This document shows, piece by piece, positions 1 to 4,929 of a DNA stretch of 8,336 bases; the stretch's first letter is position 1; every line of letters starts with the position of its first letter. The notes beneath the pieces are model-generated. The model ran no database searches and was not told the origin of the DNA. It saw nothing but the letters and a program-made list of their open reading frames with translations. Origin of the DNA: Oscillospiraceae bacterium. Lineage in GTDB: Bacteria > Bacillota > Clostridia > Oscillospirales > Oscillospiraceae. Location: assembly GCA_017624645.1 (NCBI GenBank), contig JAGAMQ010000069.1, positions 1 to 8,336 of the forward strand, read 5' to 3'. Made by a program: the position numbers and the translations under genes.

Positions 1-740
1 ACGAACTTCTCGGGCACCAAAGAGGCACCGCCGATGAGACCGCCGTCAATGTCAGGCTGAGCCAGCAGCTCGTAGGCGTTCTTCTCGTTCATGGAGCCAC
101 CGTACAGGATGGAGATAGCCCGGGCGTTTTTGGAGGAGTACAGCTTGCGTACCACGGTACGAATACTTTCGCAGACCTCTTCTGCCTGCTCGGGGGTAGC
201 AGTTTTGCCGGTGCCGATGGCCCAGATGGGCTCGTAGGCGATGACTACCTTACGAATCTTTTCCTCGGTCACATTCTGCAGACCCAGCTTGATCTGCATA
301 GCGATGTGCTCGGCAGTGATGCCGGCCTCCCGCTGCTCCAGGGTCTCACCGCAGCACATAATGGGGATCAGACCTTCCTGCAGGGCTGCGAGGACCTTTG
401 CATTGACATCTGCATCGGTTTCGCCCATGGCACGGCGCTCGGAGTGGCCGATGATCACATACTTACAGCCTGCATCCACCAGCATGTTGGCAGCGATCTC
501 GCCGGTGTAGGCACCGCTGGGGTTGGCATTGACGTTCTCTGCGCCGATTCCTACCCGGGTCTCACGCATGGCGCGGACAGCAGCGGGGATGCACACGGCG
601 GGGACACACAGAGCGATATCACACCAGCGGCCCTTAGGCAGGATGCTCTTCAGCTGTGCCATGAACTCCTTGGTCTCGCTGGGAGTCTTGTTCATTTTCC
701 AGTTGCCGGCAATGACGGTCTTACGGTACTTTCTGTTCAT
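1..740 (-). CDS. tpiA: Triosephosphate isomerase, 3' end cut by window edge
   Basis: Interconverts dihydroxyacetone phosphate and glyceraldehyde 3-phosphate in cytoplasmic glycolysis and gluconeogenesis. I translated 246 residues with no internal stop. The family is usually about 250 residues, so only a few C-terminal codons lie outside the window. Visible landmarks: GNWKMN near the start with catalytic Asn13 and Lys15, IIGHSERR with the electrophilic His99, YEPIWAIGTGK with the catalytic base Glu170 at the start of the mobile loop 6, and YGGSM plus GGLIGGASL forming the phosphate-binding end. The ATG at 740-738 is chosen because GGAGGT (752-747) sits 6 bases upstream and nothing longer fits. 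It lies 119 bases downstream of pgk on the same strand, the usual order of glycolytic genes in Firmicutes, so it is probably cotranscribed. I saw no convincing separate promoter in that gap. No active-site residue is missing. Confidence 0.97.
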   Translation of the reverse strand, partial: MNRKYRKTVIAGNWKMNKTPSETKEFMAQLKSILPKGRWCDIALCVPAVCIPAAVRAMRETRVGIGAENVNANPSGAYTGEIAANMLVDAGCKYVIIGHSERRAMGETDADVNAKVLAALQEGLIPIMCCGETLEQREAGITAEHIAMQIKLGLQNVTEEKIRKVVIAYEPIWAIGTGKTATPEQAEEVCESIRTVVRKLYSSKNARAISILYGGSMNEKNAYELLAQPDIDGGLIGGASLVPEKF

Positions 741-763
741 TTTCTTACCTCCATATATATACG

Positions 764-778
764 CATCGCTGGGCGATG
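764..778 (-). other. Small hairpin in the tpiA leader
   Basis: A 6-bp inverted repeat, CATCGC and GCGATG around a 3-base loop, ends 12 bases before the tpiA Shine-Dalgarno sequence. It could stabilise or modestly regulate the tpiA leader, but a repeat this short can arise by chance. Confidence 0.3.
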
Positions 779-814
779 TGAATTTACAAAGTTATAAAGT
801 TATGTATTGGGGAA

Positions 815-839
815 ACCGGGGCGGAAGCACCGCCCCGGT
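815..839 (-). other. GC-rich stem-loop between pgk and tpiA
   Basis: A perfect 10-bp inverted repeat (ACCGGGGCGG and CCGCCCCGGT) surrounds a 5-base loop, 21 bases past the pgk stop codon. Read in the direction of transcription, it is followed by only three T residues and then CCCC, so it lacks the U-tract of an efficient intrinsic terminator. Partial termination, an RNA-processing site or a 3'-end stabiliser for the pgk message are all compatible. Any of these could set different levels of pgk and tpiA mRNA. Confidence 0.6.
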
Positions 840-859
840 GCATGGGATTAAGACTTTAA

Positions 860-2059
860 TTACTTGTCCTGCAGGCAGGCGATACCTGGAAGCTCCAGAC
901 CTTCCAGGAATTCCAGGGAAGCACCGCCACCGGTGGAAATGTGGGTGATCTGATCCGCAAAGCCCAGCTGCTCACAGGCAGCAGCGCTGTCGCCGCCGCC
1001 GACGATGGTCACAGCCTCGCTGTCAGCCAGGGCCTGTGCCACGGCAATGGTGCCCTTGGCAAGGGTGGGATTCTCAAACACGCCCATGGGGCCGTTCCAT
1101 ACTACGGTCTTGGCAGCCTTTGCAGCAGCGGCAAAGGCCTCGCAAGCCTTGGGACCGATGTCCAGACCCATCTTGGCCTCGGGGATGGCGGTGCAGTCAA
1201 CATAGTCAACAGCCAGCTGGGCATCGATGGGGTTGGGGAAGGAATCTGCAACGGCGGTATCGGCAGGCAGCAGGAGCTTAACGCCCTTGGCCTCGGCCTT
1301 TGCCATCATTTCCTTGCAGTACTCCAGCTTCTCGTTGTCTACCAGGGACTTGCCCACGTTATAGCCCTGAGCAGCCAGGAAGGTGTAGGCCATACCGCCG
1401 CTGATGATCAGTGTGTCCACCTTCTCCAAAAGGTTATTGATAACGTTGAGCTTGTCGGAGACCTTTGCGCCGCCCAGGATAGCCACGAAGGGACGCTCGG
1501 GGTTAGCCAGTGCCTTGCCCATGATGGAAACTTCCTTCTGAACCAGGTAGCCGGAAACAGCGGGCAGGTAGTCGGCCACGCCGGCAGTGGAGGAGTGGGC
1601 GCGGTGGGCGGTGCCGAAAGCGTCGTTGACGAAAATGTCAGCCAGCTCAGAAAGAGCCTTGCTCAGCTCGGGATCGTTCTTGGTCTCGCCTTTGATATAA
1701 CGGGTGTTCTCCAGCAGCATTACATCGCCGTCGCGCAAAGCGGCAGCCTTTGCCTTGGAATCCTCACCGGCTACATCGGAAGCCATGATGACCTCCTTGC
1801 CCAACAGCTGGCTGATGCGCTCTGCCACGACCTTCAGGCTCAGCTCGGGCTTCCACTCGCCCTTGGGCTTGCCCATGTGGGAGCACAGGATCACCTTAGC
1901 GCCCTGATTCACAAGGTACTCAATGGTGGGCATGGCGGCAACAATCCGCTTGTCAGAGGTGATTTTGCCGTCCTTGGTGGGGACATTGAAATCGCAGCGG
2001 CACAGCACGCGCTTGCCGGCAACCTGAATGTCCTCAATGGACTTTTTGTTGTAGTTCAT
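860..2059 (-). CDS. pgk: Phosphoglycerate kinase
   Basis: Transfers the acyl phosphate of 1,3-bisphosphoglycerate to ADP, giving 3-phosphoglycerate and ATP in the cytoplasm. The 399 residues match the usual family length. Landmarks in order: [11 protein letters not shown] (17-27) and SHMGKP (60-65) of the substrate-binding N-domain; LLENTRY (115-121); [13 protein letters not shown] (145-157); GGAKVSDK (196-203), which begins the nucleotide domain; GLDIGP (298-303); WNGPMGVFE (321-329); the phosphate-binding loop VGGGDSAAA (353-361); and the C-terminal [15 protein letters not shown]. The start is supported by GGAGGAA at 2072-2066, 6 bases upstream. It begins 24 bases after the trmL stop, so both probably share a transcript, and tpiA follows. 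The upstream neighbour is not gapA, which often precedes pgk in Firmicutes. Nothing is truncated or missing. Confidence 0.98.
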   Translation of the reverse strand: MNYNKKSIEDIQVAGKRVLCRCDFNVPTKDGKITSDKRIVAAMPTIEYLVNQGAKVILCSHMGKPKGEWKPELSLKVVAERISQLLGKEVIMASDVAGEDSKAKAAALRDGDVMLLENTRYIKGETKNDPELSKALSELADIFVNDAFGTAHRAHSSTAGVADYLPAVSGYLVQKEVSIMGKALANPERPFVAILGGAKVSDKLNVINNLLEKVDTLIISGGMAYTFLAAQGYNVGKSLVDNEKLEYCKEMMAKAEAKGVKLLLPADTAVADSFPNPIDAQLAVDYVDCTAIPEAKMGLDIGPKACEAFAAAAKAAKTVVWNGPMGVFENPTLAKGTIAVAQALADSEAVTIVGGGDSAAACEQLGFADQITHISTGGGASLEFLEGLELPGIACLQDK

Positions 2060-2083
2060 AATCTATTCCTCCATTTTTAGGCG

Positions 2084-2566
2084 TTAGCCTTTCATTTTTC
2101 TGTAATCCTGCAGACCGGGAAAATCCAGCTGCCGTAGGGCTTCGTATACTGTAATGGCAACACTGTTGCTTAGGTTCAGGCTCCGTGCCTGCTCACGCAT
2201 GGGCAGGCGGATACAACGATCCCTGTGTGCTTCCAGAAAATCCTCCGGCAGACCCTTGGTCTCCTTTCCGAAGAACAGGTAGCATCCATCCTCAAAGACG
2301 GCATCGGTATAGCTTTGAGGTGCTTTTGTGGACAGACACCACATTTGCTTCACTTCGTTTTTTTGGAAAAAGTCCTCTAGGTTTTCATAGTCAAAGACTT
2401 CCACCAAATGCCAGTAATCCAGTCCGGCCCGTTTGACAGCCTTGTCGGAAATGTCAAAGCCCAGGGGGCGGATCAGATGGAGCCTTGCACCGGTGGCGGC
2501 GCAGGTCCGGGCGATGTTACCGCAGTTCTGAGGGATCTCCGGTTCCACCAGTACAATGTTCAGCAT
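2084..2566 (-). CDS. trmL: tRNA (cytidine(34)-2'-O)-methyltransferase (TrmL/YibK)
   Basis: SPOUT-superfamily methyltransferase. The family uses S-adenosylmethionine to 2'-O-methylate the wobble nucleotide of tRNA-Leu isoacceptors. At 160 residues it is close in length to E. coli TrmL and aligns along its whole length as I recall that sequence. Motif 1 is EPEIPQNCGNIARTCAATG (8-26), with the conserved Asn and Arg. Motif 2 is LFFGKETKGLP (97-107). Motif 3 is RLP...RSLNLSNSVAI, which builds the trefoil knot that binds AdoMet. The frame stays open well upstream, but I place the start at 2566 because MLNIVLVEPEIPQN is the family N-terminus and GGAG (2578-2575) lies 8 bases before it. It is the first recognised gene of the trmL-pgk-tpiA unit. 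A possible short upstream frame overlaps its start codon (see findings). Confidence 0.95.
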   Translation of the reverse strand: MLNIVLVEPEIPQNCGNIARTCAATGARLHLIRPLGFDISDKAVKRAGLDYWHLVEVFDYENLEDFFQKNEVKQMWCLSTKAPQSYTDAVFEDGCYLFFGKETKGLPEDFLEAHRDRCIRLPMREQARSLNLSNSVAITVYEALRQLDFPGLQDYRKMKG

Positions 2567-2762
2567 GGCTTCCACTCCAATGATAGGGCATCTCTGAAAC
2601 GTTCCTTCTGCGATTTGGGCAGTTCTTTTGCCCCAAATTCCCCTTTGGAAAAGTTCCGGATACACAAGGCAGTCAGGGTTTTCCCAAAGAAAACTTGGAG
2701 CAAAATCTCCTTCTAAAATCAGGAAAAAAAGGCTTTCAGAGGTTGCCGGTAAACTATCGCCT

Positions 2763-2791
2763 ATTGTATGTCAAAATCTCCATAAAATCAA
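2763..2791 (-). promoter_or_regulatory. Promoter for trmL-pgk-tpiA
   Basis: On the minus strand TTGATT (2791-2786) and TACAAT (2768-2763) are separated by exactly 17 bases, matching sigma-A consensus at 4/6 and 5/6. Transcription would start near 2756, giving a leader of about 190 bases before trmL. A perfect TTGACA (2774-2769) overlaps this site but has no good -10 box 17 bases downstream (TACCGG), so it is the poorer alternative. Confidence 0.6.
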
Positions 2792-2967
2792 TCTAAAAAA
2801 TACAAAAATAACGACTTTTTCATAGTATATACATAAAATTTTTCAGGTGCGAGGGTTTTTTGTGGAATTTGCGGGTGAAAAAGGGTTGCACCGGACGGTT
2901 CAGACATGTGACAGGCAACGGTTACCCGCTGCGCCCTCTGCATCCTGCCGGGGCCCTTTCTTTATCA

Positions 2968-2996
2968 TTGACTTTTTTTTGATTTTATGAGAGAAT
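2968..2996 (+). promoter_or_regulatory. Candidate aspS promoter
   Basis: TTGACT (2968-2973) is 17 bases from GAGAAT (2991-2996), and TG at 2988-2989 forms an extended -10 element. An overlapping alternative is TTGATT (2979-2984), 17 bases, GATAAA (3002-3007). Both would give a short leader of roughly 20-30 bases before the aspS start. I cannot choose between them from sequence alone. Confidence 0.4.
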
Positions 2997-3016
2997 TAAT
3001 TGATAAATTACACAAC

Positions 3017-3023
3017 AAGGGGA
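3017..3023 (+). promoter_or_regulatory. aspS ribosome binding site (decides start)
   Basis: AAGGGGA is the only purine-rich Shine-Dalgarno candidate. It ends too close (1-2 bases) to the first in-frame ATG at 3025, but its G-run is 8 bases from the ATG at 3031. That makes 3031 the favoured start, with 3034 also possible. Confidence 0.55.
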
Positions 3024-3030
3024 TATGGCT

Positions 3031-4809
3031 ATGATGCAATCCAGAACACATACCTGCGGCGAGCTGCGCCTTGTCGATGCAGGCAAAAATGTCACTTTGG
3101 CAGGATGGATGGAAAACGTCCGTGAGGTAGGCGCAAACTTTGCGTTCCTTGTGTTGCGTGACTACTACGGTACTACTCAGGTGGTGGTGGAAACTGCCGA
3201 AATGATGGGAATCATCAAGGCTCTGAACAAGGAGACCACCATTCAGGTCACCGGCACCGTCCGGGAGCGTGAGAGCAAGAATCCCAAGCAGGCTACCGGC
3301 GAGATCGAGGTGGTCCCCACTGACATCAAGGTGTTGGGCAAGTGCCACCACAACCAGCTGCCCTTTGAAATCAACAAAAGCCGTGATGCTGACGAGAATA
3401 CCCGTCTGAAGTACCGGTATCTGGACCTGCGGAATCCCGCTGTCAAGAAGAACATTATCCTGCGCTGCCAGGTGGTGGCTGCCATCCGTGCTGCCATGAC
3501 CGACCACGGCTTCCTGGAGATCACCACTCCCATTCTCACCGCATCTTCTCCCGAGGGTGCCCGTGACTATCTGGTGCCTGCCCGGAATCACCCCGGCAAG
3601 TTCTATGCGCTGCCCCAGGCTCCCCAGCAGTTCAAGCAGCTGCTGATGACCTCCGGCTTTGACCGCTATTTCCAGATCGCACCCTGCTTCCGTGATGAGG
3701 ATGCCCGTGCCGACCGTACTCCCGGCGAGTTCTATCAGCTGGATATGGAAATGGCATTTGCTACCCAGGACGATGTGCTTTCCACCCTGGAAGAGGTGCT
3801 GCAGCCCATCTTCTGCAAGTACGGCAAATACGACAGAGTTTCTTCCTACCCCTTCCGCCGGATCCCCTTCAATGAGGCTATGGAGCGCTACGGCTCTGAC
3901 AAGCCGGACCTGCGTATCGATCTGGAGGTGCAGGACATCACTGCCGAAGTGGCAGGCTGCGAGTTCGGACCCTTCCAGAACGCCACCGTCAAGGCGGTTG
4001 TGGTGGACAACTTCGATCAGGGCAGAAAGTGGATCGATAAGCTCCTGAACGATGTGGAGGTTCAGACCGGCAACAAGGCCTGCTGGTGTAAGGTAGACGA
4101 AAACGGTGAGCTTACCGGCGGTGTTTCCAAGTTCCTCACGGAGCAGAAGGATGCACTGACGCAGAAGCTGGATCTGAAGCCCGGCAGCTTCTTCTGTATG
4201 GCAGCAGGCAAGAAGTCCGCCGCACAGAAGACAGCCGGTGTCATCCGCACCATGATGGGTAAGCGCCTGCCCGGTCACTTCGACGAAGAGCAGTACGCCA
4301 TGTGCTGGATCGTGGACTTCCCCATGTACGAGCTGGGCGAAGAATCCGGCGAGCTGGAGTTCTGCCACAATCCCTTCTCCATGCCCCAGGGTGGAAAGGA
4401 AGCTCTGGAGGCTGCCGCGGGGGATACCGAGAAGCTCCTTGCCATCAACGCCAACCAGTACGATCTGGTGGTCAACGGCTACGAAAGCGCCTCCGGTGCT
4501 GTCCGTAATCACGATCCCGAGATCATGGTCAAGGCTTTCCAGATGGTGGGTCTGGGCGAAGAGGATGTGAAGGCGAAGTTCCCTGCAATGTACAACGCCT
4601 TTACCTATGGCGCACCTCCCCACGCAGGCGCAGCACCCGGCATCGACCGGATCGTGATGCTGCTGTGCGGTGAGGAATCGATTCGTGAGGTTATTACCTT
4701 CCCCATGAACAAAACCGCACAGGATCTGATGATGGATGCGCCCACAACCGTATCCCAAAAGCAGCTGGACGATGTCCACATCCTCATTAACGAGGCACAC
4801 CTGCAGTAA
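3031..4809 (+). CDS. aspS: Aspartyl-tRNA synthetase
   Basis: Class IIb synthetase that charges tRNA-Asp (and tRNA-Asn if non-discriminating) in the cytoplasm. From 3031 the protein is 592 residues; 3025 would add Met-Ala. Domains: an anticodon-binding OB fold (about 1-105, starting RTHTCGEL), catalytic core from about 120, the bacterial GAD insertion (about 290-410), then the rest of the core. Motif 2 is FRDEDARADR (220-229), followed by TPGEFYQLDMEM. Motif 3 is the APGIDR segment ending at Arg540. SPEGARDYLVP and QAPQQFKQLLM are the aspartate/ATP-site blocks. The sequence resembles the alphaproteobacterial-type AspRS (TASSPEGARD, HPGKFYALPQAPQQF, PGEF rather than PEF) more than the B. subtilis or E. 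coli type, as I recall them. The OB fold reads NVREVGANFAF, one residue longer than the usual RRRDLGG-LIF stretch. It is transcribed alone, divergently from trmL and convergently with the pot operon. Whether it is Asp-specific cannot be settled here. Confidence 0.97.
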   Translation: MMQSRTHTCGELRLVDAGKNVTLAGWMENVREVGANFAFLVLRDYYGTTQVVVETAEMMGIIKALNKETTIQVTGTVRERESKNPKQATGEIEVVPTDIKVLGKCHHNQLPFEINKSRDADENTRLKYRYLDLRNPAVKKNIILRCQVVAAIRAAMTDHGFLEITTPILTASSPEGARDYLVPARNHPGKFYALPQAPQQFKQLLMTSGFDRYFQIAPCFRDEDARADRTPGEFYQLDMEMAFATQDDVLSTLEEVLQPIFCKYGKYDRVSSYPFRRIPFNEAMERYGSDKPDLRIDLEVQDITAEVAGCEFGPFQNATVKAVVVDNFDQGRKWIDKLLNDVEVQTGNKACWCKVDENGELTGGVSKFLTEQKDALTQKLDLKPGSFFCMAAGKKSAAQKTAGVIRTMMGKRLPGHFDEEQYAMCWIVDFPMYELGEESGELEFCHNPFSMPQGGKEALEAAAGDTEKLLAINANQYDLVVNGYESASGAVRNHDPEIMVKAFQMVGLGEEDVKAKFPAMYNAFTYGAPPHAGAAPGIDRIVMLLCGEESIREVITFPMNKTAQDLMMDAPTTVSQKQLDDVHILINEAHLQ

Positions 4810-4819
4810 TAAAATTACC

Positions 4820-4854
4820 CCGGGGGCAGGCATACCTGAATTTCCTGCCCCCGG
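4820..4854 (+). terminator. Probable aspS terminator
   Basis: An 11-bp perfect inverted repeat (CCGGGGGCAGG and CCTGCCCCCGG) with a 13-base loop begins 10 bases after the aspS stop. It is followed by ATTTTAG, a short U-run, so termination may be partial. The stronger hairpin downstream would act as backup. Confidence 0.65.
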
Positions 4855-4890
4855 ATTTTAGCAGAGGGATAAACAAACTTTTTCTAATAA

Positions 4891-4929
4891 AAAGACAGTC
4901 TTACACCGGGTAAGACTGTCTTTCTTTTT
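4891..4929. terminator. Bidirectional intrinsic terminator, aspS / potCD
   Basis: A perfect 14-bp stem (4891-4904 with 4910-4923) encloses the 5-base loop ACCGG. On the plus strand it runs into TTTCTTTTT. On the minus strand the stem is followed by TT and a further AT-rich run, completing a T-tract of about five. It lies between the convergent aspS and potCD genes, and its T-tract reaches the potCD stop codon (4930-4928), so it should insulate both transcripts. Confidence 0.88.

Larger units (their letters stand above)
2567..3024. other. Divergent intergenic region, trmL/aspS
   Basis: 458 bases with no recognised gene. From left to right it holds three parts. The trmL leader (2567-2756) contains an uncertain 47-codon frame. 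An AT-rich promoter zone spans about 2757-2850. A GC-rich block (about 2871-2957) is followed by AT-rich sequence carrying candidate aspS promoters. I looked for a T-box upstream of aspS, as is common for Firmicute synthetases. The segment at 2882-2894 (AGGGTTGCACCGG) resembles the T-box core AGGGTGGNACCG, but the tRNA-acceptor-binding TGGN is replaced by TTGC and no terminator with a U-tract follows, so I do not call one. Confidence 0.7.

Noticed and set aside
941..2080. A 379-codon open frame on the plus strand opposite pgk
   Set aside because: It is the complement of an intact pgk with all motifs, has no family resemblance, and its composition is typical of an antisense shadow.
2769..2774. 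Perfect TTGACA on the minus strand as the -35 of trmL
   Set aside because: The hexamer 17 bases downstream is TACCGG, a poor -10. The overlapping TTGATT/TACAAT pair fits better.
2882..2894. T-box-like core before aspS
   Set aside because: It lacks the essential TGGN acceptor-pairing bulge (has TTGC). There is no stem I with specifier loop that I can see and no following intrinsic terminator.
2862..2990. A GTG-started frame of 42 codons on the plus strand upstream of aspS
   Set aside because: It has no good ribosome binding site, the composition is unlike a protein (ends in a poly-Phe/Leu run from the T-tract), and it crosses the likely aspS promoter.
2965..4833. A 622-codon open frame on the minus strand opposite aspS
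   Set aside because: It is antisense to a clearly functional AspRS. The translation has no recognisable domain and is rich in His, Leu and Gly, as expected when a biased codon-position gene is read backwards.
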